A DNA stretch of 64,000 bases. Origin: Rhytidiadelphus loreus. Taxonomy: Eukaryota; Streptophyta; Bryopsida; Hypnales; Hylocomiaceae. Below the pieces are notes generated by a model. It worked only from the letters and a program-made list of their open reading frames with translations. It did no database searches and had not been told where the DNA came from. Location of the stretch: assembly GCA_947034895.1 (NCBI GenBank), contig OX344763.1, forward strand, positions 52,947,025 through 53,011,024, given 5' to 3'. Shown one piece after another: positions 27,340 to 41,979 of this stretch (the stretch's first letter is position 1; each line of letters starts with the position of its first letter). A program made the position numbers and the translations under genes.

Positions 27340-28753
27340 ACCACATGATTGCACATTCTTTTTCACTTGAATTTCATGAGTTCCAATTTTCTATGACATG
27401 AATATACAGCGCAAGGTTTGTACATCAATTTCTAATTCAACGTCCAACGTCATTGAATGTTACCACCACATGAATATTTCTTTGGATATTTGGATTTAAG
27501 AAGAATTGCAACTTGCACCACATGTTTGCACATTCTTTTCCACTTCAATATCATAAGTTCCAATTTTCTAAGACGTGAAAGTACAGCGCAAGGTTCTGCA
27601 TCAATTTCTAATTCAACGTCCAACGTCATTGAAAGTTACCACCGAATGAATATTTCTTTGGATACTCGGATTTAAGAAGAATTGCAACTTGCACCACATG
27701 ATTGCACATTCTTTTCCACTTGAATATCATAAGTTCCAATTTTCTATGACATGAAAATACAGCGCAAGGTTCGTGGATCAATTTCTAATTTAACGTTCAA
27801 GGACATTCAATGTTACCACCAAATGAATATTTCTTTGGATACTTGGATTTAAGAAGAATTGCAACTTGCACCAGATGTTTACACATTCTTTTTTACTTGA
27901 TTTTCATGAGTTCCAATTTTCTATGACATGATAATACAGCGCAAGGTTCGTGCATCAATTTCTAATTTATCGTTCAAGGACATTCAATGTTACCACCAAA
28001 TGAATATTTCTTTGGATACTTGGATTTAAGAAGAATTGCAACTTGCACCAGATGTTTACACATTCTTTTTTACTTGATTTTCATGAGTTCCAATTTTCTA
28101 TGACATGATAATACAGCGCAAGGTTCGTGCATCAATTTCTAATTTATCGTTCAAGGACATTCAATGTTACCACCAAATGAATATTTCTTTGGATACATGG
28201 ATTTAAGATGAATTGCAACTTGCACCACATGATTGCACATTCTTTTCCACTTGAATATCATAAGTTCCAATTTTCTAAGACGTGAAAGTACAGCGCAAGG
28301 TTCTGCATCAATTTCTAATTCAACGTCCAACGTCATTGACTGTTACCACCAAATGAATATTTCTTTGGATACTTGAATTTAAGAAGAATTGCAACTTCCA
28401 CCACATGATTGCACATTCTTTTCCACTTGAATATCATAAGTTCCAATTTTCTATGACATGATAATACAGCGCAAGGTTCGTGCATCAATTTCTAATTTAT
28501 CGTTCAAGGACATTCAATGTTACCCCCAAATGAATATTTCTTTGGATACTTGGATTTAAGAAGAATTGCAACTTGCACCACATGATTGCACATTCTTTTC
28601 CACTTGAATATCATAAGTTCCAATTTTCTATGACATGATAATACAGCGCAAGGTTCGTGCATCAATTTATAATTTATAGTTCAAGGACATTCAATGTTAC
28701 CACCAAATGAATATTTCTTTGGATACTTGGATTTAAGAAGAATTGCAACTTGC
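27340..28753. repeat. 1,414-bp (8-monomer) duplication in copy A, first copy
   Basis: It matches 28,754 to ~30,006 at +1,414 bp, with the same succession of 'gacgtgaaagtacag', 'cgtggatcaatttc', two 'gcaccagatgtttacac' monomers and 'gatacatggatttaagatg'. The difference at 27,644 (g against a) is private to this copy. The same pair occurs in copy B (37,049 and 38,463), so the 1,414-bp event predates the 9,709-bp event. Confidence 0.88.
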
Positions 28754-30006
28754 ACCACATGATTGCACATTCTTTTTCACTTGAATTTCATGAGTTCCAA
28801 TTTTCTATGACATGAATATACAGCGCAAGGTTTGTACATCAATTTCTAATTCAACGTCCAACGTCATTGAATGTTACCACCACATGAATATTTCTTTGGA
28901 TATTTGGATTTAAGAAGAATTGCAACTTGCACCACATGTTTGCACATTCTTTTCCACTTCAATATCATAAGTTCCAATTTTCTAAGACGTGAAAGTACAG
29001 CGCAAGGTTCTGCATCAATTTCTAATTCAACGTCCAACGTCATTGAAAGTTACCACCAAATGAATATTTCTTTGGATACTCGGATTTAAGAAGAATTGCA
29101 ACTTGCACCACATGATTGCACATTCTTTTCCACTTGAATATCATAAGTTCCAATTTTCTATGACATGAAAATACAGCGCAAGGTTCGTGGATCAATTTCT
29201 AATTTAACGTTCAAGGACATTCAATGTTACCACCAAATGAATATTTCTTTGGATACTTGGATTTAAGAAGAATTGCAACTTGCACCAGATGTTTACACAT
29301 TCTTTTTTACTTGATTTTCATGAGTTCCAATTTTCTATGACATGATAATACAGCGCAAGGTTCGTGCATCAATTTCTAATTTATCGTTCAAGGACATTCA
29401 ATGTTACCACCAAATGAATATTTCTTTGGATACTTGGATTTAAGAAGAATTGCAACTTGCACCAGATGTTTACACATTCTTTTTTACTTGATTTTCATGA
29501 GTTCCAATTTTCTATGACATGATAATACAGCGCAAGGTTCGTGCATCAATTTCTAATTTATCGTTCAAGGACATTCAATGTTACCACCAAATGAATATTT
29601 CTTTGGATACATGGATTTAAGATGAATTGCAACTTGCACCACATGATTGCACATTCTTTTCCACTTGAATATCATAAGTTCCAATTTTCTAAGACGTGAA
29701 AGTACAGCGCAAGGTTCTGCATCAATTTCTAATTCAACGTCCAACGTCATTGACTGTTACCACCAAATGAATATTTCTTTGGATACTTGAATTTAAGAAG
29801 AATTGCAACTTCCACCACATGATTGCACATTCTTTTCCACTTGAATATCATAAGTTCCAATTTTCTATGACATGATAATACAGCGCAAGGTTCGTGCATC
29901 AATTTCTAATTTATCGTTCAAGGACATTCAATGTTACCCCCAAATGAATATTTCTTTGGATACTTGGATTTAAGAAGAATTGCAACTTGCACCACATGAT
30001 TGCACA
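28754..30006. repeat. 1,414-bp duplication in copy A, second copy
   Basis: Second, slightly shorter copy, ending where copy A gives way to copy B. In copy B the corresponding block continues about one monomer further before region V starts, so the end point of the A copy was set by the 9.7-kb duplication junction. Confidence 0.85.
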
Positions 30007-30043
30007 TTCTTTTCCACTTGAATTTCATGAGTTCCAATTTTCT

Positions 30044-33000
30044 AAGACATGAAAATACAGCGCAAGGTTATGCATCAATTTCTAATTCCACGTTCAACGT
30101 CATTCAATGTTACCACCAAATGAATATTTCTTTGGATACTTGGATTTAAGAAGAATTGCTACTTGCACCACATGATTGCACATTCTTTTCCACTTGAATT
30201 TCATGAGTTCCAATTTTCTAAGACATGAAAATACAGCGCGAGGTTACGCATCAATTTCTAATTCCACGTCCAACGTCATTGAATGTTACCACCAAATGAA
30301 TATTTCTTTGGATATTTGGATTTAAGAAGAATTGCAACTTGCACCACATGTTTGCACATTCTTTTTCACTTGAAGTTCATGAGTTCCAATTTTTTATGAC
30401 ATGAATATACAGCGCAAGGTTTGTACATCAATTTCTAATTTAACGTTCAAGGACATTCAATGTGACCACCAAATGAATATTTCTTTGGATACTTGGATTT
30501 AAGAAGAATTGCAACTTGCACCAGATGTTTACACATTCTTTTTTACTTGATTTTCATGAGTTCCAATTTCCTAAGACATGAAAATACAGCGCAAGGTTAT
30601 GCATCAATTTCTAATTCCACGTCCAACGTCATTCAATGTTACCACCAAATGAATATTTCTTTGGATACTTGGATTTAAGAAGAATTGCTACTTGCACCAC
30701 ATGATTGCACATTCTTTTCCACTTGAATATCATAAGTTCCAATTTTCTAAGACATGATAATACAGCGCAAGGTTATGCATCAATTTCTAATTCCACGTCC
30801 AACGTCATTCAATGTTACCACCAAATGAATATTTCTTTGGATACTTGGATTTAAGAAGAATTGCAACTTGCACCACATGATTGTACATTCTTTTTCACTT
30901 GAATTTCATGAGTTCCAATTTCCTAAGACATGAAAGTACAGCGCAAGGTTCTGCATCAATTTCTAATTCAACGTCCAACGTCATTGACTGTTACCACCAA
31001 ATGAATATTTCTTTGGATATTTGGATTTACGAAGAATTGCAACTTGCACCACATGTTTGCACATTCTTTTTTACTTGAATTTCATGAGTTCCAATTTTCT
31101 AAGACATGAAAGTACAGCGCAAGGTTCGTGCATCAATTTCTAATTTAACGTTCCAGGACATTCATTGTTACCACCAAATGAATAATTTTTTGGATATTTG
31201 GATTTAAGAAGAATTGCAACTTGCACCACATGATTGTACATTCTTTTTCACTTGAATTTCATGAGTTCCAATTTCCTAAGACATGAAAGTACAGCGCAAG
31301 GTTCTGCATCAATTTCTAATTCAACGTCCAACGTCATTGACTGTTACCACCAAATGAATATTTCTTTGGATATTTGGATTTAAGAAGAATTGCAACGTGC
31401 ACCACCTGTTTGCACATTCTTTTTCACTTGAGTTTCATGAGTTCTAATTTTCTATAACATGAAAATACCGCGCAAGGTTCGTGCATCAATTTCTAATTTA
31501 ACGTTCCAGGACATTTATTGTTACCACCAAATGAATAATTTTTTGGATATTTGGATTTAAGAAGAATTGCAACTTGCACCACATGTTTGCACATTCTTTT
31601 TCACTTGAATTTCATGAGTTCCAATTTTCTAAGACATGAAAATACAGCGCGAGGTTACGCATCAATTTCTAATTCCACGTCCAACGTCATTGAATGTTAC
31701 CACCAAATGAATATTTCTTTGGATATTTGGATTTAAGAAGAATTGCAACTTGCACCACATGTTTGCACATTCTTTTTCACTTGAAGTTCATGAGTTCCAA
31801 TTTTTTATGACATGAATATACAGCGCAAGGTTTGTACATCAATTTCTAATTTAACGTTCAAGGACATTCAATGTGACCACCAAATGAATATTTCTTTGGA
31901 TACTTGGATTTAAGAAGAATTGCAACTTGCACCAGATGTTTACACATTCTTTTTTACTTGATTTTCATGAGTTCCAATTTCCTAAGACATGAAAATACAG
32001 CGCAAGGTTATGCATCAATTTCTAATTCCACGTCCAACGTCATTCAATGTTACCACCAAATGAATATTTCTTTGGATACTTGGATTTAAGAAGAATTGCT
32101 ACTTGCACCACATGATTGCACATTCTTTTCCACTTGAATTTCATGAGTTCCAATTTTCTAAGACATGAAAATACAGCGCGAGGTTACGCATCAATTTCTA
32201 ATTCCACGTCCAACGTCATTGAATGTTACCACCAAATGAATATTTCTTTGGATATTTGGATTTAAGAAGAATTGCAACTTGCACCACATGTTTGCACATT
32301 CTTTTTCACTTGAAGTTCATGAGTTCCAATTTTTTATGACATGAATATACAGCGCAAGGTTTGTACATCAATTTCTAATTTAACGTTCAAGGACATTCAA
32401 TGTGACCACCAAATGAATATTTCTTTGGATACTTGGATTTAAGAAGAATTGCAACTTGCACCAGATGTTTACACATTCTTTTTTACTTGATTTTCATGAG
32501 TTCCAATTTCCTAAGACATGAAAATACAGCGCAAGGTTATGCATCAATTTCTAATTCCACGTCCAACGTCATTCAATGTTACCACCAAATGAATATTTCT
32601 TTGGATACTTGGATTTAAGAAGAATTGCTACTTGCACCACATGATTGCACATTCTTTTCCACTTGAATATCATAAGTTCCAATTTTCTAAGACATGATAA
32701 TACAGCGCAAGGTTATGCATCAATTTCTAATTCCACGTCCAACGTCATTCAATGTTACCACCAAATGAATATTTCTTTGGATACTTGGATTTAAGAAGAA
32801 TTGCAACTTGCACCACATGATTGTACATTCTTTTTCAGTTGAATTTCATGAGTTCCAATTTCCTAAGACATGAAAGTACAGCGCAAGGTTCTGCATCAAT
32901 TTCTAATTCAACGTCCAACGTCATTGACTGTTACCACCAAATGAATATTTCTTTGGATATTTGGATTTAAGAAGAATTGCAACTTGCACCACATGATTGC

Positions 33001-36000
33001 ACATTCTTTTCCACTTGAATATCATAAGTTCCAATTTTCTAAGACATGAAAGTACAGCGCAAGGTTCTGCATCAATTTCTAATTCAACGTCCAACGTCAT
33101 TGAATGTTACCACCAAATGAATATTTCTTTGGATATTTGGATTTAAGAAGAATTGCAACTTGCACCACATGATTGCACATTCTTTTCCACTTGAATATCA
33201 TGAGTTCCAATTTTCTAAGACATGAAAGTACAGCGCAAGGTTCTGCATCAATTTCTAATTCAACGTCCAACGTCATTGAATGTTACCACCATATGAATAT
33301 TTCTTTGGATATTTGGATTTAAGAAGAATTGCAACTTGCACCACATGATTGCACATTCTTTTCCACTTGAATATCATAAGTTCCAATTTTCTAAGACATG
33401 AAAGTACAGCGCAAGGTTCGTGCATCAATTTCTAATTTATCGTTCAAGGACATTCAATGTTACCGCCAAATGAATATTTCTTTGGATACTTGGATTTAAG
33501 AAGAATTGCAACTTGCACCACATGATTGCACATTCTTTTCCACTTGAATATCATAAGTTCCAATTTTCTAAGACATGAAAGTACAGCGCAAGGTTCTGCA
33601 TCAATTTCTAATTCAACGTCCAACGTCATTGAATGTTACCACCAAATGAATATTTCTTTGGATATTTGGACTTAAGAAGAATTGCAACTTGCACCACATG
33701 ATTGCACATTCTTTTCCACTTGAATATCATAAGTTCCAATTTGCTAAGACATGAAAGTACAGCGCAAGGTTCGTGCATCAATTTCTAATTTATCGTTCAA
33801 GGACATTCAATGTTACCCCCAAATGAATATTTCTTTGGATACTTGGATTTAAGAAGAATTGCAACTTGCACCACATGATTGCACATTCTTTTCCACTTGA
33901 ATATCATAAGTTCCAATTTTCTAAGACATGAAAGTACAGCGCAAGGTTCTGCATCAATTTCTAATTCAACGTCCAACGTCATTGAATGTTACCACCACAT
34001 GAATATTTCTTTGGATATTTGGATTTAAGAAGAATTGCAACATGCACCACATGATTGCACATTCTTTTCCACTTGAATATCATAAGTTCCAATTTGCTAA
34101 GACATGAAAGTACAGCGCAAGGTTCGTGCATCAATTTCTAATTTATCGTTCAAGGACATTCAATGTTACCCCCAAATGAATATTTCTTTGGATACTTGGA
34201 TTTAAGAAGAATTGCAACTTGCACCACATGATTGCACATTCTTTTCCACTTGAATATCATAAGTTCCAATTTTCTAAGACATGAAAGTACAGCGCAAGGT
34301 TCTGCATCAATTTCTAATTCAACGTCCAACGTCATTGAATGTTACCACCACATGAATATTTCTTTGGATACTTGGATTTAAGAAGAATTGCAACGTGCAC
34401 CACCTGTTTGCACATTCTTTTTCACTTGAGTTTCATGAGTTCTAATTTTCTATAACATGAAAATACCGCGCAAGGTTCGTGCATCAATTTCTAATTTAAC
34501 GTTCCAGGACATTCATTGTTACCACCAAATGAATAATTTTTTGGATATTTGGATTTAAGAAGAATTGCAACTTGCACCACATGTTTGCACATTCTTTTTC
34601 ACTTGAATTTCATGAGTTCCAATTTTCTAAGACATGAAAATACAGCGCGAGGTTACGCATCAATTTCTAATTCCACGTCCAACGTCATTGAATGTTACCA
34701 CCAAATGAATATTTCTTTGGATATTTGGATTTAAGAAGAATTGCAACTTGCACCACATGTTTGCACATTCTTTTTCACTTGAAGTTCATGAGTTCCAATT
34801 TTTTATGACATGAATATACAGCGCAAGGTTTGTACATCAATTTCTAATTTAACGTTCAAGGACATTCAATGTGACCACCAAATGAATATTTCTTTGGATA
34901 CTTGGATTTAAGAAGAATTGCAACTTGCACCAGATGTTTACACATTCTTTTTTACTTGATTTTCATGAGTTCCAATTTCCTAAGACATGAAAATACAGCG
35001 CAAGGTTATGCATCAATTTCTAATTCCACGTCCAACGTCATTCAATGTTACCACCAAATGAATATTTCTTTGGATACTTGGATTTAAGAAGAATTGCTAC
35101 TTGCACCACATGATTGCACATTCTTTTCCACTTGAATATCATAAGTTCCAATTTTCTAAGACATGATAATACAGCGCAAGGTTATGCATCAATTTCTAAT
35201 TCCACGTCCAACGTCATTCAATGTTACCACCAAATGAATATTTCTTTGGATACTTGGATTTAAGAAGAATTGCAACTTGCACCACATGATTGTACAGTCT
35301 TTTTCACTTGAATTTCAAGAGTTCCAATTTCCTAAGACATGAAAGTACAGCGCAAGGTTCTGCATCAATTTCTAATTCAACGTCCAACGTCATTGACTGT
35401 TACCACCAAATGAATATTTCTTTGGATATTTGGATTTACGAAGAATTGCAACTTGCACCACATGTTTGCACATTCTTTTTTACTTGAATTTCATGAGTTC
35501 CAATTTTCTAAGACATGAAAGTACAGCGCAAGGTTATGCATCAATTTCTAATTCCACGTCCAACGACATTCAATGTTACCACCAAATGAATATTTCTTTG
35601 GATACTTGGATTTAAGAAGAATTGCAACTTGCACCACATGATTGCACATTCTTTTTCACTTGAATTTCATGAGTTCCAATTTTCTATGACATGAATATAC
35701 AGCGCAAGGTTTGTACATCAATTTCTAATTCAACGTCCAACGTCATTGAATGTTACCACCACATGAATATTTCTTTGGATATTTGGATTTACGAAGAATT
35801 GCAGCTTGACCCACATGTTTGCACATTCTTTTTCACTTGAATTTCATGAGTTCCAATTTTCTATGACATGAATATACAGCGCAAGGTTCGTGCATCAATT
35901 TCTAATTTAACGTTCAAGGACATTCAATGTTACCACCAAATGAATATTTCTTTGGATACTTGGATTTAAGAAGAATTGCAACTTGCACCACATGATTGCA

Positions 36001-39000
36001 CATTCTTTTCCACTTGAATATCATAAGTTCCAATTTTCTAAGACATGAAAGTACAGCGCAAGGTTCTTGCATGAATTTCTAATTTATCGTTCAAGGACAT
36101 TCAATGTTACCCCCAAATGAATATTTCTTTGGATACTTGGATTTAAGATGAATTGCAACTTGCACCACATGATTGCACATTCTTTTCCACTTGAATATCA
36201 TAAGTTCCAATTTTCTATGACATGATAATACAGCGCAAGGTTCGTGCATCAATTTCTAATTTATCGTTCAAGGCCATTCAATGTTACCACCAAATGAATA
36301 TTTCTTTGGATACTTGGATTTAAGAAGAATTGCAACTTGCACCACATGATTGCACATTCTTTTCCACTTGAATATCATAAGTTCCAATTTTCTATGACAT
36401 GATAATACAGCGCAAGGTTCGTGCATCAATTTCTAATTTATCGTTCAAGGACATTCAATGTTACCCCCAAATGAATATTTCTTTGGATACTTGGATTTAA
36501 GAAGAATTGCAACTTGCACCACATGATTGCACATTCTTTTCCACTTGAATATCATAAGTTCCAATTTTCTATGACATCATAATACAGCGCAAGGTTCGTG
36601 CATCAATTTCTAATTTATCGTTCAAGGACATTCAATGTTACCACCAAATGAATATTTCTTTGGATACTTGGATTTAAGAAGAATTGCAACTTGCACCACA
36701 TGATTGCACATTCTTTTTCATTTGAATTTCATTTGTTCCAATTTTCTATGACATGAAAGTACAGCGCAAGGTTCGTGCATCAATTTCTAATTTATCGTTC
36801 AAGGACATTCAATGTTACCACCAAATGAATATTTCTTTGGATATTTGGATTTAAGAGGAATTGCAACTTGCACCACATGATTGCACATTCTTTTCCACTT
36901 GAATATCATAAGTTCCAATTTTCTATGAAATGATAATACAGCGCAAGGTTCGTGCATCAATTTCTAATTTATCGTTCAAGGACATTCAATGTTACCACCA
37001 AATGAATATTTCTTTGGATACATGGATTTAAGATGAATTGCAACTTGCACCACATGATTGCACATTCTTTTTCACTTGAATTTCATGAGTTCCAATTTTC
37101 TATGACATGAATATACAGCGCAAGGTTTGTACATCAATTTCTAATTCAACGTCCAACGTCATTGAATGTTACCACCACATGAATATTTCTTTGGATATTT
37201 GGATTTAAGAAGAATTGCAACTTGCACCACATGTTTGCACATTCTTTTCCACTTCAATATCATAAGTTCCAATTTTCTAAGACGTGAAAGTACAGCGCAA
37301 GGTTCTGCATCAATTTCTAATTCAACGTCCAACGTCATTGAAAGTTACCACCAAATGAATATTTCTTTGGATACTCGGATTTAAGAAGAATTGCAACTTG
37401 CACCACATGATTGCACATTCTTTTCCACTTGAATATCATAAGTTCCAATTTTCTATGACATGAAAATACAGCACAAGGTTCGTGGATCAATTTCTAATTT
37501 AACGTTCAAGGACATTCAATGTTACCACCAAATGAATATTTCTTTGGATACTTGGATTTAAGAAGAATTGCAACTTGCACCAGATGTTTACACATTCTTT
37601 TTTACTTGATTTTCATGAGTTCCAATTTTCTATGACATGATAATACAGCGCAAGGTTCGTGCATCAATTTCTAATTTATCGTTCAAGGACATTCAATGTT
37701 ACCACCAAATGAATATTTCTTTGGATACTTGGATTTAAGAAGAATTGCAACTTGCACCAGATGTTTACACATTCTTTTTTACTTGATTTTCATGAGTTCC
37801 AATTTTCTATGACATGATAATACAGCGCAAGGTTCGTGCATCAATTTCTAATTTATCGTTCAAGGACATTCAATGTTACCACCAAATGAATATTTCTTTG
37901 GATACATGGATTTAAGATGAATTGCAACTTGCACCACATGATTGCACATTCTTTTCCACTTGAATATCATAAGTTCCAATTTTCTAAGACGTGAAAGTAC
38001 AGCGCAAGGTTCTGCATCAATTTCTAATTCAACGTCCAACGTCATTGACTGTTACCACCAAATGAATATTTCTTTGGATACTTGAATTTAAGAAGAATTG
38101 CAACTTCCACCACATGATTGCACATTCTTTTCCACTTGAATATCATAAGTTCCAATTTTCTATGACATGATAATACAGCGCAAGGTTCGTGCATCAATTT
38201 CTAATTTATCGTTCAAGGACATTCAATGTTACCCCCAAATGAATATTTCTTTGGATACTTGGATTTAAGAAGAATTGCAACTTGCACCACATGATTGCAC
38301 ATTCTTTTCCACTTGAATATCATAAGTTCCAATTTTCTATGACATGATAATACAGCGCAAGGTTCGTGCATCAATTTATAATTTATCGTTCAAGGACATT
38401 CAATGTTACCACCAAATGAATATTTCTTTGGATACTTGGATTTAAGAAGAATTGCAACTTGCACCACATGATTGCACATTCTTTTTCACTTGAATTTCAT
38501 GAGTTCCAATTTTCTATGACATGAATATACAGCGCAAGGTTTGTACATCAATTTCTAATTCAACGTCCAACGTCATTGAATGTTACCACCACATGAATAT
38601 TTCTTTGGATATTTGGATTTAAGAAGAATTGCAACTTGCACCACATGTTTGCACATTCTTTTCCACTTCAATATCATAAGTTCCAATTTTCTAAGACGTG
38701 AAAGTACAGCGCAAGGTTCTGCATCAATTTCTAATTCAACGTCCAACGTCATTGAAAGTTACCACCAAATGAATATTTCTTTGGATACTCGGATTTAAGA
38801 AGAATTGCAACTTGCACCACATGATTGCACATTCTTTTCCACTTGAATATCATAAGTTCCAATTTTCTATGACATGAAAATACAGCGCAAGGTTCGTGGA
38901 TCAATTTCTAATTTAACGTTCAAGGACATTCAATGTTACCACCAAATGAATATTTCTTTGGATACTTGGATTTAAGAAGAATTGCAACTTGCACCAGATG

Positions 39001-39732
39001 TTTACACATTCTTTTTTACTTGATTTTCATGAGTTCCAATTTTCTATGACATGATAATACAGCGCAAGGTTCGTGCATCAATTTCTAATTTATCGTTCAA
39101 GGACATTCAATGTTACCACCAAATGAATATTTCTTTGGATACTTGGATTTAAGAAGAATTGCAACTTGCACCAGATGTTTACACATTCTTTTTTACTTGA
39201 TTTTCATGAGTTCCAATTTTCTATGACATGATAATACAGCGCAAGGTTCGTGCATCAATTTCTAATTTATCGTTCAAGGACATTCAATGTTACCACCAAA
39301 TGAATATTTCTTTGGATACATGGATTTAAGATGAATTGCAACTTGCACCACATGATTGCACATTCTTTTCCACTTGAATATCATAAGTTCCAATTTTCTA
39401 AGACGTGAAAGTACAGCGCAAGGTTCTGCATCAATTTCTAATTCAACGTCCAACGTCATTGACTGTTACCACCAAATGAATATTTCTTTGGATACTTGAA
39501 TTTAAGAAGAATTGCAACTTCCACCACATGATTGCACATTCTTTTCCACTTGAATATCATAAGTTCCAATTTTCTATGACATGATAATACAGCGCAAGGT
39601 TCGTGCATCAATTTCTAATTTATCGTTCAAGGACATTCAATGTTACCCCCAAATGAATATTTCTTTGGATACTTGGATTTAAGAAGAATTGCAACTTGCA
39701 CCACATGATTGCACATTCTTTTCCACTTGAAT
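30044..39732. repeat. Region IV: 9,709-bp (55-monomer) unit, copy B
   Basis: It follows copy A directly and carries the same order of monomer variants throughout, including rare ones: 'tgtacagtcttt' (~35,291), 'gcttgacccacatg' (~35,804), 'caaggccattc' (~36,271) and 'gacatcataat' (~36,575). Five of its eleven differences from A fall in two tight clusters (36,067-36,112 and 37,022-37,034) that resemble gene-conversion patches. The right end stops at about 39,732 and is followed by different monomers. Confidence 0.93.
37049..39732. repeat. 1,414-bp duplication in copy B, both copies
   Basis: The two eight-monomer copies start at about 37,049 and 38,463. They are near-identical to each other and to the copy A pair. 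37,473 ('agcacaagg') is a private change in the first. Confidence 0.85.
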
Positions 39733-41979
39733 ATCATAAGTTCCAATTTTCTATGACATGATAATACAGCGCAAGGTTCGTGCATCAATTTATAATTTAT
39801 CGTTCAAGGACATTCAATGTTACCACCAACTGAATATTTCTTTGGATACTTGGATTTAAGAAGAATTGCAACTTGCACCACATGATTGCACATTCTTTTC
39901 CACTTGAATATCATAAGTTCCAATTTTCTATGACATGAAAATACAGCGCAAGGTTCGTGCATCAATTTCTAATTTAACGTTCAAGGACATTCAATGTTAC
40001 CACCAAATGAATATTTCTTTGGATACTTGGATTTAAGAAGAATTGCAACTTGCACCACATGATTGCACATTCTTTTTCACTTGAATTTCATGATTTCGAA
40101 TTTCCTAAGACATGAAAGTACAGCGCAAGGTTCTGCATCAATTTCTAATTCAACGTCCAACGTCATTGACTGTTACCACCAAATGAATATTTCTTTGGAT
40201 ACTTGAATTTAAGAAGAATTGCAACTTGCACCACATGATTGCACATTCTTTTTCACTTGAAGTTCATGAGTTCCAATTTTTTATTACTTGAATATACAGC
40301 GCAAGGTTTGTACATCAATTTCTAATTCAACGTCCAACGTCATTGAATGTTACCACCACATGAATATTTCTTTGGATATTTGGATTTAAGAAGAATTGCA
40401 ACTTGCACCACATGTTTGCACATTCTTTTTTACTTGAATTTCATGAGTTCCAATTTTCGATGACATGAAAATACAGCGCAAGGTTCGTGCATCAATTTCT
40501 AATTTAACGTTCAAGGACATTCATTGTTACCACGAAATGAATAATTTTTTGGATATTTGGATTTAAGAAGAATTGCAGCTTGCACCACATGTTTGCACAT
40601 TCTTTTTAACTTGAATTTCATGAGTTCCAATTTTCTTTGACATGAATATACAGCGCAAGGTTCGTGCATCAATTTCTAATTTAACGTTCAAGGACATTCA
40701 ATGTTACCACCAAATGAATATTTCTTTGGATACTTGGATTTAAGAAGAATTGCAACTTGCACCACATGATTGCACATTCTTTTTCACTTGAATTTCATGA
40801 GTTCCAATTTTCTATGACATGATAATACAGCGCAAGGTTCGTGCATCAATTTCTAATTTATCGTTCAAGGACATTCAATGTTACCACCAAATGAATATTT
40901 CTTTGGATACTTGGATTTAAGAAGAATTGCAACTTGCACCACATGATTGCACATTCTTTTTCACTTGAATATCATAAGTTCCAATTTTCTATGACATGAT
41001 AGTACAGCGCAAGGTTCGTGCATCAATTTTTAATTTATCGTTCAAGGACATTCAATGTTACCCCCAAATGAATATTTCTTTGGATACTTGGATTTAAGAA
41101 GAATTGCAACTTGCACCACATGATTGCACATTCTTTTTCACTTGAATATCATAAGTTCCAATTTTCTATGACATGATAATACAGCGCAAGGTTCGTGCAT
41201 CAATTTATAATTTATCGTTCAAGGACATTCAATGTTACCACCAAATGAATATTTCTTTGGATACTCGGATTTAAGAAGAATTGCAACTTGCACCACATGA
41301 TTGCACATTCTTTTCCACTTGAATATCATAAGTTCCAATTTCCTATGACATGAAAATACAGAGCAAGGTTTGTGCATCAATTTCTAATTTATCGTTCAAC
41401 GACATTCAATGTTACCACCAAATGAATATTTCTTTGGATACTTGGATTTAAGAAGAATTGCAACTTGCACCACATGATTGCACATTCTTTTCCACTTGAA
41501 TATCATAAGTTCCGATTTTCTAAGACATGAAAGTACAGCGCAAGATTCTGCATCAATTTCTAATTCAACGTCCAACGTCATTGAATGTTACCACCAAATG
41601 AATATTTCTTTGGATACTCGAATTTAAGAAGAATTGCAACTTGCACCACATGATTGCACATTCTTTTCCACTTGAATATCATAAGTTCCAATTTTCTAAG
41701 ACGTGAAACTACAGCGCAAGGTTCTGCATCAATTTCTAATTCAACGTCCAACGTCATTGAATGTTACCACCAAATGAATATTTCTTTGGATACTCGGATT
41801 TAAGAAGAATTGCAACTTGCACCACATGATTGCACATTCTTTTCCACTTGAATATCATAAGTTCCAATTTTCTATGACATGAAAATACAGCGCAAGGTTC
41901 GTGCATCAATTTCTAATTTAACGTTCAAGGACATTCAATGTTACCACCAAATGAATATTTCTTTGGATACTTGGATTTA

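Larger units (their letters stand above)
20335..30043. repeat. Region IV: 9,709-bp (55-monomer) unit, copy A
   Basis: It is repeated at +9,709 bp as copy B. The left limit lies between about 20,331 and 20,341, where 'aatttcctaag' (A side) and 'aattttctaag' (B side) converge; the match ends at about 30,023, where A has 'aatttcatgag' and B 'aatatcataag'. Eleven differences were found by eye across about 9.7 kb, at 20,385, 21,501, 24,423, 26,358, 26,364, 26,403, 27,313, 27,325, 27,644, 27,764 and 28,678. A contains the 1,940-bp and 1,414-bp nested duplications. Confidence 0.93.

Noticed and set aside
20335..39732. Assembly artefact as the sole explanation of the 9.7-kb duplication
   Set aside because: Eleven differences, five of them in two clusters of linked known variants, argue that A and B are separate real copies. 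Without read data this remains likely rather than certain.
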